Shown here in pieces: positions 53,053 through 62,253 of a DNA stretch of 64,000 nt; the first letter of the stretch is position 1, and each line of letters opens with the position of its first letter. Origin of the DNA: Microbacterium sp. C5A9. GTDB lineage: Bacteria > Actinomycetota > Actinomycetes > Actinomycetales > Microbacteriaceae. The notes under the pieces were generated by a model. The model had not been told where the DNA came from. It searched no databases and saw nothing but the letters and a program-made list of their open reading frames with translations. The stretch spans positions 620,001 through 684,000 of the forward strand of contig NZ_JABXGD010000001.1 in NCBI RefSeq assembly GCF_022627955.1, read 5' to 3'. The position numbers and the translations under genes were made by a program.

Positions 53053-55176
53053 ATGACTTCCCCCGCCGCTGTCGACACCCGCACCGCTGCGCTCTCGGCG
53101 CTCCGCGAGCTGGTCGGTCGTCCTGATGCCGACTTCCACGACGGCCAGTACGAGGCCATCGAGGCCCTCGTCGAGGGGCGGCGTCGCGCGCTCGTCGTGC
53201 AGCGCACCGGGTGGGGCAAGTCGGCCGTGTACTTCGTCGCGACGCTGCTGCTGCGACGGCAGGGCGCTGGCCCCACCGTGCTCGTCTCGCCGCTTCTCGC
53301 GCTGATGCGCGACCAGATCGCCGCAGCCGAGCGCGCGGGCGTGCGCGCGGTCGCGATCAACTCGACGAACGCGCATGAGTGGTCCGAGGTGATGGAGCAG
53401 CTCGACCGAGACGAGGTCGACGTGCTGCTCGTGTCGCCCGAGCGACTCAACAATCCTGCGTTCCGCGAGCAGCAGCTGCCGGCGCTCGTGCGACGGATCG
53501 GAATGCTGGTGGTCGACGAGGCGCACTGCATCAGCGACTGGGGGCATGACTTCCGCCCCGACTACCGACGGCTGCGCGATCTGATCGAGCAGATGCCGCC
53601 TCAGGTGCCGGTGCTCGCCACCACGGCGACAGCGAACAGCAGAGTGGTGGCGGATGTCGCGGAGCAGCTCGGGACAGGCGGCGCGGAGGCCTCGGGTGAC
53701 CAGCCCGAGGTGCTCACGATCCGCGGCCCGCTCGCTCGCACCTCGCTGCGACTCGGAGTGCTGCGGCTCCGTGATTCCGCGAGCCGGTTGGCGTGGTTGC
53801 TGAGTCACATCGACGACCTCCCCGGCGCCGGCATCATCTACACGCTCACCGTCGCCGCCGCGGTAGACACCGCACGCCTGCTGCGCGAACACGGCCACGA
53901 GGTGCGTGCCTACACGGGGCAGACCGACACCGACGAGCGCGCCGAGTCCGAGGGGATGCTGAAGCGCAACGAGGTCAAGGCGCTCGTCGCGACCAGCGCC
54001 CTGGGCATGGGATTCGACAAGCCCGATCTCGGCTTCGTGCTGCACCTCGGCGCGCCCTCATCGCCCGTGGCCTACTACCAGCAGGTCGGTCGTGCCGGTC
54101 GTGCGAGCGAGAGTGCCGACGTGCTGCTGCTGCCTGGCGTCGAGGATCGAGACATCTGGCACTACTTCGCCACCGCGTCGATGCCCGACCGCGAGCGCGC
54201 CGAGCGTGTCATCGGGGCGCTCGGGGATCAGCCGATCTCGACACCGGCGCTCGAGGCGATGGTCGACATCCGCCGCACGCCGCTCGAGCTGCTGCTCAAG
54301 GTGCTCGACGTCGACGGAGCGGTGCGCCGGGTGCAGGGCGGGTGGGTCGCGACCGGACAGCCGTGGACGTACGACGCCGAGCGCTATGAGCGCATCGCGG
54401 CGGAGCGCCGCGCCGAGCAGCAGCACATGATCGATTACGAGCAGACCGACGGATGCCGCATGGAGTTCCTCCAGCGCTCCCTCGACGACGCCACGGCGGC
54501 GCCCTGTGGCCGATGCGACAACTGCGCGGGAGTCTGGTTCCCTCGCGAGATCGGAGAGTCCGCGACCACGCAGGCGGCGGAGTCGCTCGATCGCGTCGGT
54601 GTCCCGGTCGAGCCGCGCAAGGCCTGGCCGACCGGTGCCGACAGACTCGACGTGCCGGTCAAGGGGCGCATCGCGCCGGGGGAGCAGGCAGGAGAGGGGC
54701 GCGCTCTCGCCCGACTGACCGACCTGGGCTGGGGCGGCACTCTGCGCGATCTCTTCGCGGCAGGGGCGCCGGACACCGCGGTGACTCCTCAGGTGCTCGG
54801 CGGCTGCGTTCGTGTGCTCGCCGGCTGGAAGTGGGACGAGCGCCCGGTCGCCGTGGTCGCGATGCCGTCGCGGTCGCATCCGCTGCTCGTCGACTCACTC
54901 GCTCGCGGCATCGCCGAGATCGGTCGACTGCCGCACCTCGGCGCGCTCGATCCGGTGAACGGCGGCCCGTCGGGGCAGCCCGGTGGCAACAGCGTCTTCC
55001 GTCTCGCGGGGCTGTGGGATCGGTTCAGCGCGCAGGGCCTCGACATCCCCGAGGGGCCTGTGCTCCTCGTCGACGACATGGCCGACAGCCGGTGGACTCT
55101 CACCGTCGCCGCGCGCACGCTGCGTCAGGCCGGCGCCACGGAGGTGCTTCCGTTCGTGCTCGCGCTCCGCGGCTGA
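53053..55176 (+). CDS. RecQ family DNA helicase with C-terminal phosphoribosyltransferase-like domain
   Basis: 707 residues. Walker A RTGWGKSAVY (Lys56), motif II VVDEAHCISDWGHDFRPDYR (Asp155-His158), TATAN, and motif VI QQVGRAGRASESAD define a RecQ helicase. A zinc site follows with CRMEF and CGRCDNC. No HRDC domain is seen. Instead residues ~590-707 resemble a phosphoribosyltransferase, with VLLVDDMADSRWTLTVAART (Asp674-Asp675) in place of the PRPP loop. It unwinds DNA 3' to 5' in repair; the extra domain may sense or use a nucleotide. The frame is open upstream, but the ATG at 53053 with GGAG before it starts the conserved part. Confidence 0.88.
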   Translation: MTSPAAVDTRTAALSALRELVGRPDADFHDGQYEAIEALVEGRRRALVVQRTGWGKSAVYFVATLLLRRQGAGPTVLVSPLLALMRDQIAAAERAGVRAVAINSTNAHEWSEVMEQLDRDEVDVLLVSPERLNNPAFREQQLPALVRRIGMLVVDEAHCISDWGHDFRPDYRRLRDLIEQMPPQVPVLATTATANSRVVADVAEQLGTGGAEASGDQPEVLTIRGPLARTSLRLGVLRLRDSASRLAWLLSHIDDLPGAGIIYTLTVAAAVDTARLLREHGHEVRAYTGQTDTDERAESEGMLKRNEVKALVATSALGMGFDKPDLGFVLHLGAPSSPVAYYQQVGRAGRASESADVLLLPGVEDRDIWHYFATASMPDRERAERVIGALGDQPISTPALEAMVDIRRTPLELLLKVLDVDGAVRRVQGGWVATGQPWTYDAERYERIAAERRAEQQHMIDYEQTDGCRMEFLQRSLDDATAAPCGRCDNCAGVWFPREIGESATTQAAESLDRVGVPVEPRKAWPTGADRLDVPVKGRIAPGEQAGEGRALARLTDLGWGGTLRDLFAAGAPDTAVTPQVLGGCVRVLAGWKWDERPVAVVAMPSRSHPLLVDSLARGIAEIGRLPHLGALDPVNGGPSGQPGGNSVFRLAGLWDRFSAQGLDIPEGPVLLVDDMADSRWTLTVAARTLRQAGATEVLPFVLALRG

Positions 55177-55206
55177 CGTCCGAGACGCAGCTCCGACCGA
55201 AGCACC

Positions 55207-56508
55207 TCAGCGCAGGTCGTATACGCGCTTGTACTTGCCCTCGCTTCGGGGCAGGGCGCCGGGCTCTTCGACCGTGACATCGACGGTGGTGCCGATGTGC
55301 ATCTTGATCCGATGAGCCAGCACCGCGGCCGCGGCATCGCACTCCTCGGCACTCAGCGACGGGTGTCGCTCGATGCGCACCGTCATGGTGTCGAGACGAT
55401 TGACGTGGTGCAGCTCGAGCACGAAGTGGGGCGTCAGCGTCTCGATGCCCATCACGAGTTCTTCGATCTGCGTGGGGAACAGATTCACACCGCGCAGGAT
55501 GATCATGTCGTCGTTGCGCCCGGTGATCTTCTCCATCCTCCGAAGAGCGGGGTACGTGGTCCCCGGCAGCAGGCGTGTGAGGTCGCGGGTGCGGTAGCGG
55601 ATGACCGGGAACGCCTCCTTGGTGAGCGAGGTGAAGACCAGCTCGCCGAGGTCGCCGTCGTGCAGCCGATCGCCGGTGTCACCGTCGATGATCTCGGGGA
55701 GGAAATGGTCTTCCCAGATGTGCGGACCGTCCTTGGTGAGGACGCTCTCGCTCGCGACACCGGGGCCCATCACCTCGCTGAGCCCGTAGATGTCGACCGC
55801 GTCGATGTTCAGTCGTCGCTCGATCTCTCGCCGCATCTCGTTCGTCCACGGCTCCGCGCCGAGCACAGCCACTCGGAGCGACGTCGTCGTCGGGTCGATC
55901 CCCGCCGCCTCCATGGCATCCGCGATCGTGAGCAGATAGCTCGGCGTGCAGAGGATGGCGTCGGGTTCGAAGTCGGTGATCAGCTGCACCTGCCGCGCCG
56001 TCTGGCCGCCGGACACGGGGATCACGGTAGCACCCAGGCGCTCGATACCCGCGTGCGCACCGAGTCCGCCGGTGAAGAGTCCGTAGCCGTACGCGTTGTG
56101 CACCTTCATCCCGGCGCGGATCCCCGCTGCGTGCAGCGACCTCGCGATCAGGTCGCTCCAGCGGTCGAGGTCGCCCTCGGTGTACCCGACGACGGTCGGA
56201 CGCCCCGTCGTCCCGGACGATGCGTGCACGCGCCGGACCTCGGCCATGGGCACGGCGAACATGCCGAACGGGTAGCTCTCGCGCAGGTCGGCCTTGGTGG
56301 TGAACGGCAGCTTCTGCACGTCGTCGAGGGTGCGGATGTCGTCGGGGTGCACGCCGTGCGCGTCGAACTTGCGGCGATAGGTCGGCACGTTCTCGTACGC
56401 GTGGTGGACCGTCCACTGCAGGCGCTCGAGCTGGAGCCGAGCGAGTGCCTCCGCGGAGTGCAGTTCGGTCTCGGCGCCGAACTCGGGGCGGGCGTCAGTC
56501 ATGGTCAT
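55207..56508 (-). CDS. paaK: Phenylacetate-CoA ligase
   Basis: 433 residues of the adenylate-forming family. VHASSGTTGRPTVVGYTEGD is the ATP loop, IYGLSEVMGPGVASE the adenylation motif and GRNDDMIILRGVNLFPTQIE the hinge; the C-terminal Lys region is EGKYKRVYDLR. It activates phenylacetate with CoA and ATP, the entry step of the pathway. AAGGAG lies 6 bases before the ATG at 56508. It stands apart from the other paa blocks, divergent from the aldehyde dehydrogenase. Confidence 0.95.
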   Translation of the reverse strand: MTMTDARPEFGAETELHSAEALARLQLERLQWTVHHAYENVPTYRRKFDAHGVHPDDIRTLDDVQKLPFTTKADLRESYPFGMFAVPMAEVRRVHASSGTTGRPTVVGYTEGDLDRWSDLIARSLHAAGIRAGMKVHNAYGYGLFTGGLGAHAGIERLGATVIPVSGGQTARQVQLITDFEPDAILCTPSYLLTIADAMEAAGIDPTTTSLRVAVLGAEPWTNEMRREIERRLNIDAVDIYGLSEVMGPGVASESVLTKDGPHIWEDHFLPEIIDGDTGDRLHDGDLGELVFTSLTKEAFPVIRYRTRDLTRLLPGTTYPALRRMEKITGRNDDMIILRGVNLFPTQIEELVMGIETLTPHFVLELHHVNRLDTMTVRIERHPSLSAEECDAAAAVLAHRIKMHIGTTVDVTVEEPGALPRSEGKYKRVYDLR

Positions 56509-56604
56509 CGTCGACTCCTTCGTCGCAAGGTGGGGCTTCTCCATCAGATCGCGGATGATGAGGGCTCGATCTGCCGAAGGCGTACGACCCTGTGCAGGGT
56601 GCGC

Positions 56605-56616
56605 ACGAACGGTCGT
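56605..56616. promoter_or_regulatory. Weak candidate PaaR-type site between paaK and the aldehyde dehydrogenase gene
   Basis: ACGAACGGTCGT is an imperfect dyad that shares CGGTCGT with the paaA operator. It lies midway in the 185-base divergent gap. Support is low. Confidence 0.25.
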
Positions 56617-56693
56617 CGGCGCTGTACCGGCCCGCGTTCGCGATCGTAGGCTCCGGACACCGGACAGAGCAGTCCGCGATCAAGGAGGATGCT

Positions 56694-58106
56694 GTGACCA
56701 CGACCACGACGACGATCCTGGAGTCCATCACCGCGCCGGAGGGCGGCGGTCGCCCCATCCCGGATGCGGCGACGCGCGAGATGATCGGCCATGCGCCCGT
56801 TCATACGGTCGATGACCTGAATCGCGCCATCGTGAACGCTCGCTCCGCGCAGCCGGCGTGGGCTGCTCTCGGGCACGCCGAGCGCAGTCGCATCCTCACC
56901 GCGATCGCCGACGACCTCGACGCGAACGCTGAAGAGCTGGCCGTGATCCTCTCGCGGGAGCAGGGCAAGCCGCTGAACGGGCCGAACGCCCGCTTCGAGG
57001 TCGGGGCGTGCTCCGCCTGGACGCGCACCGCCGCCGACACGCCTCTCGAACCGGAGGTCGTCTTCGAGGCCGGTGACTCGCGCGCAGAGGTCCACTACGA
57101 CCCGCTCGGAGTGGTCGGCGCCATCGGGCCGTGGAACTGGCCGATGATGATCACGGTGTGGCAGATCGCACCCTCGCTGCGCATGGGCAACACGGTGGTG
57201 GTCAAGCCCAGCGAGTACACGCCCCTCTCGGTGCTCGCGCTCGCCGCGATCTACAACAGGCACCTGCCCGACGGCGTGCTGACCGTGATCTCGGGCGACC
57301 GCGAGGTGGGGGCGGCGATCGCGGCTCATCCCGACCTCGACAAGATCATGTTCACGGGGTCGACGGCCACGGGCCGCCGGATCGTCGAGGCGTCGTCGAA
57401 CAGTCTCGCCCGGCTGACTCTCGAGCTCGGCGGCAATGACGCCGGCATCATCCTTCCGGGAACCGATGTCGCGGCCATCGCCGAGAACCTGTTCTGGGGG
57501 ATCTTCATCAACACCGGTCAGACATGCGCCGCACTCAAGCGGCTCTACGTGCACGACTCGCAGTACGACGAGGTCGTGGACACCCTCGCGAAGCTGGCCG
57601 ACGCCATGCCGCTCGGCAACGGTCTCGACGAGGCGAACGTCCTCGGGCCGCTCCAGAACGAGAAGCAGTTCGACATCGTGGCCCGACTCGTCGATGACGC
57701 CAGAGAGCGCGGTGCGCGGATCGTCACCGGTGGAGAGCCCGCGCCCGAGCACGGACCGCTGTTCTACCGCACGACGGTCGTCGCCGACATCGACGACGGA
57801 ACCGCACTCGTCGACGAGGAGCAGTTCGGTCCGGTCATCCCGGTCATCCGGTACTCGGATGTCGACGATGCCGTGCGCCGCGCGAACGACTCGGCCCAGG
57901 GACTGGGGGCGTCGGTGTGGTCTGACGACCCGGATGCCGCGAGCGAGGTCGCCCGCCGTGTGCAGGCCGGCACCGTATGGATCAACCAGCACGGCGCGAT
58001 CAACCCGCACGTGCCGTTCGGCGGCATCAAGGCCAGCGGCTACGGCCAGGAGTTCGGGGTGGCGGGGCTCAAGGCGGTCGCGGCTCCCAAGGTCATCCAG
58101 CGCTGA
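56694..58106 (+). CDS. Aldehyde dehydrogenase, possibly phenylacetaldehyde dehydrogenase
   Basis: 470 residues. IGPWNWPMMITVWQIAPSL, GNTVVVKPSEYTPL, TLELGGNDAGIIL (catalytic Glu) and INTGQTCAALKRLYV (catalytic Cys) are standard. The GTG at 56694 has AAGGAGG 5 bases upstream. The place opposite paaK suggests it makes phenylacetate from phenylacetaldehyde, but many aldehydes are possible. Confidence 0.82.
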   Translation: MTTTTTTILESITAPEGGGRPIPDAATREMIGHAPVHTVDDLNRAIVNARSAQPAWAALGHAERSRILTAIADDLDANAEELAVILSREQGKPLNGPNARFEVGACSAWTRTAADTPLEPEVVFEAGDSRAEVHYDPLGVVGAIGPWNWPMMITVWQIAPSLRMGNTVVVKPSEYTPLSVLALAAIYNRHLPDGVLTVISGDREVGAAIAAHPDLDKIMFTGSTATGRRIVEASSNSLARLTLELGGNDAGIILPGTDVAAIAENLFWGIFINTGQTCAALKRLYVHDSQYDEVVDTLAKLADAMPLGNGLDEANVLGPLQNEKQFDIVARLVDDARERGARIVTGGEPAPEHGPLFYRTTVVADIDDGTALVDEEQFGPVIPVIRYSDVDDAVRRANDSAQGLGASVWSDDPDAASEVARRVQAGTVWINQHGAINPHVPFGGIKASGYGQEFGVAGLKAVAAPKVIQR

Positions 58107-58134
58107 GGGCGGGCCGCAGGTCGGGATCAGGTCG

Positions 58135-58167
58135 GGGCCGGAATCGTGAGCACTCCGATTCCGGCCC
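58135..58167. terminator. Bidirectional terminator between the aldehyde dehydrogenase and paaI genes
   Basis: GGGCCGGAATCG pairs perfectly with CGATTCCGGCCC (12 pairs, 9-base loop) in the 85-base gap between convergent stops. No T-run on either side. Confidence 0.65.
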
Positions 58168-58191
58168 TCACCATGCAGGGGCCGCACGATC

Positions 58192-58584
58192 TCACCCCTC
58201 CTGCGAGCGGTTCGTCGTGAGCGAGCGGCCGCGCACCTCGGCGACGACGTCACCGGACTCGTCGGTCACCGAGACGTCGTAGAGGCCGTTGCGGCCGCTC
58301 ACGACCCGGCGCACGGCCCGCGCCGTCAGACGCTGGCCCGCAGTCGTGGACTTCAGGAACGTGATGTCCGCGCCGCCGGCGACCGTGACCCGTTCGTCCT
58401 CGTTGCAGGCGATCGCGAAGGCTGTGTCGGCGAGCGTGAACACCAGACCGCCGTGCGTGATCGCGAAGCCGTTCAGCATGTCATCCCGCACCGTCATCGA
58501 GACCACCGCCTCTCCCGGCTCATCGAGCTCGACGACCATGCCGAGCATCGCCGAGGCGGCGTCGCGCTGCATCATCGGCCTCAT
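58192..58584 (-). CDS. paaI: Hydroxyphenylacetyl-CoA thioesterase PaaI
   Basis: 130 residues, hotdog fold. NGFAITHGGLVFTLADTAFA is the PaaI/HGG signature with the catalytic Asp; the AGGADITFLKSTTAGQRL strand follows. It releases CoA from dead-end products so that the cell does not run out of free CoA. The ATG overlaps the paaZ stop as ATGA. Last gene of its operon. Confidence 0.92.
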   Translation of the reverse strand: MRPMMQRDAASAMLGMVVELDEPGEAVVSMTVRDDMLNGFAITHGGLVFTLADTAFAIACNEDERVTVAGGADITFLKSTTAGQRLTARAVRRVVSGRNGLYDVSVTDESGDVVAEVRGRSLTTNRSQEG

Positions 58585-60662
58585 GCGGCCACACCCTCGG
58601 GCGTCTGCTCCTTGTTCACCAGCGTGAGCACGTCGTAGGTCGCCACGAACTCGTCGCTCTGGTTGCGGATGACCGCATCCCAGCGCACCTCGCCGTACTC
58701 GTCGGTCTCGCGCGGCGTGATCTGCTTGGCCGTGAGCTCGACGCGGATCGTGTCGCCGGGGGAGACCGGCGTGATGAACCGCAGATTCTCCAGGCCGTAG
58801 TTCGCGAGCACCGGCCCGGGCTCGGGGTCGACGAACAGACCGGCCGCCCACGACACGAGCAGGTAGCCGTGCGCCACGCGGCCGGGGAAGAACGGGTTCG
58901 CGGCGGCGGCGGCCTCGTCCATGTGCGCATAGAACGTGTCGCCGGTGAAGTGGGCGAAGGTCTCGATGTCGTCGAGCGTGACCTCGCGCGAGGCCGAGAC
59001 GATCTGGTCGCCGATCCGCAGCTCCGCGAGCGACTTGCGGAACGGATGCCGACCGCCGCTGTGCGCCGCGGCACCCGCGTGCCACACGCCGGTCAGCGCG
59101 GTGAGCATCTCGGGCGAGCCCTGCACCGCGGTCCGCTGCATGTGGTGCAGCACAGCACGGATGCCACCCAGCTCCTCGCCGCCGCCGGCGCGGCCGGGGC
59201 CGCCGTGCACGAGGTTCGGCAGCGGGGATCCGTGCCCGGTCGACGATCGGGCGTCGTCGCGGTCGAGCAGCAGCATCCGGCCGTTGAACGGTGCGATGCG
59301 TGTCGCGAGTTCCACCGCCTGCACGGGATCGTGCGTCGCGATGCTGGTGACGAGCGATCCGCCGCCCCGAGCGACGAGCGCCGCGGCGTCGGCGGTGGTG
59401 TCGTAGGTGAGTAGCGACGACACCGGACCGAAGGCCTCGATCGAGTGCGCCGCCTCGGCCTGCGCATCGTCGAAGCGCAGCAGCAGGGGGGAGACGAACG
59501 CGCCGTCGGGGGAGAGGCCGGTGCTGCCGTCGGAGAGCCGCACCTCGGGAGCATCCGTCGTTCCGACGACGATCCGTCCTCCCGCTGTCTGCAGCCTGCC
59601 GACCTGACGCAGCACCTCGTCGCGCTGCGCGGTCGACGCGAGGGGTCCCATCGTCACGCCTTCGGCGCGCGGGTCGCCCAGCACCGTCTTGTCGGCGATG
59701 CGCGCCTGCACAGCGGAGATCACGGCATCCGCCGACCCGGTGGGGACGATCGCCCGGCGGATCGCGGTGCACTTCTGTCCGGCCTTGGTGGTCATCTCGG
59801 TGACGAGCTGGCGTACGTAGGCGTCGAACTCGGGCGTGCCCTCGACCGCGTCGGTGCCGAGCACCGAGGCATTGATCGAATCGGTCTCGGCCGTGAACCG
59901 CACCCCGCCGGTCTGCACAGCCGGGTGGGCCTTGAGGCTCTCCGCCGTCGACGCGCTGCCGGTGAAGCCGACGATGTCGCCGAGTCGAAGATGCTCGAAC
60001 AGGTCGGGAACGCCGCCGCTGACCAGCTGCAGAGAGCCCTCGGGAAGCAGCCCGGACTCGACGAGGATGCGCACCATGGCCTCGGCCAGATAGCCCGTGG
60101 GAGTTGCGGGCTTCACGAGCGTCGGCATGCCGGCGAGGAACGCCGGCGCGAACTTCTCGAGCGATCCCCACACCGGGAAGTTGAACGCGTTGATCTGCAC
60201 GGCCACGCCGGGGAGCGTGGTGTAGACATGGCGCCCGAGGAACGACCCGTCCTTCGAGAGCGGCTCGACCGGCCCGTCGACGTGCACGCGGCTGTTGGGC
60301 AGTTCGCGTCGCCCCTTGCCGGAGTACGAGAACAGCACGCCGATGCCGCCGTCGATGTCGACCCACGAGTCGTTCTTCGTCGCACCGGTGCGGGCGGACA
60401 GCGCATACAGCTCGTCCTTGCGGTCGGTCAGGGCGAGAGCGAACTGCTTGAGCAGCACCCCTCGTTGGTGGAAGGTCAGCGCACCGAGGCTCCGCTGTCC
60501 GACCGTGCGCGCGTGCTCCAGGGCCGCCGCGAGATCCAAGCCCTCGGTGGATACGAGAGTGACGACGTCCCCGGTGGACGCATCCCGCACCTCGGCGGAT
60601 CGCGTGGGCGACGACGGCGTCCACCACGTGCCCTGGACATAGCTCGGCAGATACTCGGTCAT
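58581..60662 (-). CDS. paaZ: Bifunctional oxepin-CoA hydrolase / 3-oxo-5,6-dehydrosuberyl-CoA semialdehyde dehydrogenase
   Basis: 693 residues. Residues ~1-520 are an aldehyde dehydrogenase (INAFNFPVWGSLEKFAPAFL, KAGQKCTAIRRAIVPTG with the catalytic Cys). Residues ~545-690 are a MaoC-type hotdog hydratase (DIETFAHFTGDTFYAHMDE, FPGRVAHGYLLVSWAAGLF). Together they open the oxepin ring and oxidise the aldehyde. The ATG at 60662 gives an ATGA overlap with the upstream gene and has GAGGAG near; an ATG at 60677 is possible. Confidence 0.95.
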   Translation of the reverse strand: MTEYLPSYVQGTWWTPSSPTRSAEVRDASTGDVVTLVSTEGLDLAAALEHARTVGQRSLGALTFHQRGVLLKQFALALTDRKDELYALSARTGATKNDSWVDIDGGIGVLFSYSGKGRRELPNSRVHVDGPVEPLSKDGSFLGRHVYTTLPGVAVQINAFNFPVWGSLEKFAPAFLAGMPTLVKPATPTGYLAEAMVRILVESGLLPEGSLQLVSGGVPDLFEHLRLGDIVGFTGSASTAESLKAHPAVQTGGVRFTAETDSINASVLGTDAVEGTPEFDAYVRQLVTEMTTKAGQKCTAIRRAIVPTGSADAVISAVQARIADKTVLGDPRAEGVTMGPLASTAQRDEVLRQVGRLQTAGGRIVVGTTDAPEVRLSDGSTGLSPDGAFVSPLLLRFDDAQAEAAHSIEAFGPVSSLLTYDTTADAAALVARGGGSLVTSIATHDPVQAVELATRIAPFNGRMLLLDRDDARSSTGHGSPLPNLVHGGPGRAGGGEELGGIRAVLHHMQRTAVQGSPEMLTALTGVWHAGAAAHSGGRHPFRKSLAELRIGDQIVSASREVTLDDIETFAHFTGDTFYAHMDEAAAAANPFFPGRVAHGYLLVSWAAGLFVDPEPGPVLANYGLENLRFITPVSPGDTIRVELTAKQITPRETDEYGEVRWDAVIRNQSDEFVATYDVLTLVNKEQTPEGVAA

Positions 60663-61525
60663 CTCTCCTCGTTCCATGTGTAGAACCCTTCGCCGCTCTT
60701 GCGGCCGAGCTTTCCTTCGGCGACCATGCGTCGCAGCAGCTCCGGCGGAGCGAAACGCTCGCCCAGTGTGCTCTCCAGCTCCTCGGCGATGCCGAGCCGC
60801 ACGTCGAGCCCGACGATGTCGGTGGTGCGCAGCGGACCCACCGGATGCCGGTATCCGAGTGTCATCGCCGCATCGATGTCGGCCGCGGTCGCGACGCCCT
60901 CGTCGAGCATCCGGATCGCCTCCAGCCCGAGCATCACGCCCAGGCGCGAGGAGGCGAAGCCGGGGGAGTCGCTGACGACGATCGGCGTCTTGCCGAGCGC
61001 GGACACCCAGCCGCCGGCGCGGTCGGTCACCGCGGAGTCGGTCGCGGTCCCGTGCACGATCTCGACGAGCGCGGAGGCAGGAACCGGGTTGAAGAAGTGG
61101 AGGCCGAGGAAGAGCTCCGGACGCAGGCGGTGGGTGGCGAGGTCATCGATCGAGATCGACGACGTGTTGCTCGCCAACGTCGCATGCGCGGGCATCGCCG
61201 CCTCGGCTCTGGCGAGCGCGTGCTCCTTGAGCTCGCGATCCTCGGGCACCGCCTCGATCACGAGATCGAGGTCGGCGAACGCCGCGATGTCGCTTCCTGT
61301 GGTGAGACGGCCGATGATGTCGGCCTCCTGCAGGGAAGAATCACGTTCGACGGAGCGGCGGATGCTGTCGCTGACGCGTGCCAGGGCTGCATCCGCGCTC
61401 GCCGCGTCGCGCTCGACCACGGTGACGTGCGAGCCGGCGAGCAGGAACGCATGCGCGATCCCGGCTCCCATGCGCCCTCCGCCGAGCACTCCGACCCCGC
61501 GCGGTGCCTTCGCCGTCTCGCTCAT
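60659..61525 (-). CDS. paaH: 3-hydroxyacyl-CoA dehydrogenase
   Basis: 288 residues. GVGVLGGGRMGAGIAHAFLL is the NAD fold; ASNTSSISIDDLA and GLHFFNPVPASALVEIV hold the catalytic Ser/His; the short C-terminal helical domain ends in GRKSGEGFYTW. It oxidises 3-hydroxyadipyl-CoA to 3-oxoadipyl-CoA. ATGA overlaps join it to the genes on both sides. Confidence 0.93.
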   Translation of the reverse strand: MSETAKAPRGVGVLGGGRMGAGIAHAFLLAGSHVTVVERDAASADAALARVSDSIRRSVERDSSLQEADIIGRLTTGSDIAAFADLDLVIEAVPEDRELKEHALARAEAAMPAHATLASNTSSISIDDLATHRLRPELFLGLHFFNPVPASALVEIVHGTATDSAVTDRAGGWVSALGKTPIVVSDSPGFASSRLGVMLGLEAIRMLDEGVATAADIDAAMTLGYRHPVGPLRTTDIVGLDVRLGIAEELESTLGERFAPPELLRRMVAEGKLGRKSGEGFYTWNEER

Positions 61526-62253
61526 CGGTTCTTCCTCTCGAGGAATGCCGTCATGCGGCGGTGCTTCTCGGGCGACTCGAACAGCTCGGCCTGCAGCTCG
61601 AGCTCGATCGCCGGATGCTGCGCGCGCGGGGTGCGCAGTGCGCGTTTCGTGTGCTGCGTCGCTCTCGGATCGTTCGCCACGATGCGGTCGACGATCGCGT
61701 GCGCCGCCGGAAGCAGCTCGTCGGAGGGATGCAGCGACGAGACGAGCCCCCACCGCAGTGCGTCCTCGGCGTCGAGCGCTCGTCCGGTGAGCAGCAGCTC
61801 GCTCGCCCGCGCGTCGCCGACGATCTCGGGCAGGCGCCACGTCGCGCCCGCGGCGGCGATGATCCCGAGTCCCGTCTCCGGGTTGCCGATGCGCAGAGAC
61901 GGCGTCGCGATGCGGATGTCGGCCGCGTAGGCGAGTTCGGCGCCACCGCCGAGTGCATAGCCGTCGATCGCCGCGATCACCGGCATCGGCAGTTCGCGCA
62001 CGCGGATGAAGGCCATCGCATTGATGCCGCGCCTGGCGTCGTCCGCAGTGCGGTCGCGCAGCTGGGCGATATCGGCGCCCGCGGCGAAGACGCCGTCGGA
62101 GCCGGTGACGATGAGCGTCCGCGGCGAGGCCTCGAGTGCGGCGCACAGCTCGTGCAGCGCGTCGATGGTCTCCTGGTCGATCGCGTTGCGCTTCTCGGGG
62201 CGGTCGAGCGTGGCGACGACCCGGTCGTCGCGCTCCTCGATGTGCAGGGTCAT
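61522..62253 (-). CDS. paaF: 2,3-dehydroadipyl-CoA hydratase
   Basis: 243 residues, crotonase fold. GSDGVFAAGADIAQL and AAIDGYALGGGAELAYAADI form the oxyanion hole; Glu residues in GGGAELA and GNPETGLGII fit the hydratase pair, unlike paaG in the other block. It overlaps the genes before and after as ATGA. Confidence 0.9.
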   Translation of the reverse strand: MTLHIEERDDRVVATLDRPEKRNAIDQETIDALHELCAALEASPRTLIVTGSDGVFAAGADIAQLRDRTADDARRGINAMAFIRVRELPMPVIAAIDGYALGGGAELAYAADIRIATPSLRIGNPETGLGIIAAAGATWRLPEIVGDARASELLLTGRALDAEDALRWGLVSSLHPSDELLPAAHAIVDRIVANDPRATQHTKRALRTPRAQHPAIELELQAELFESPEKHRRMTAFLERKNR

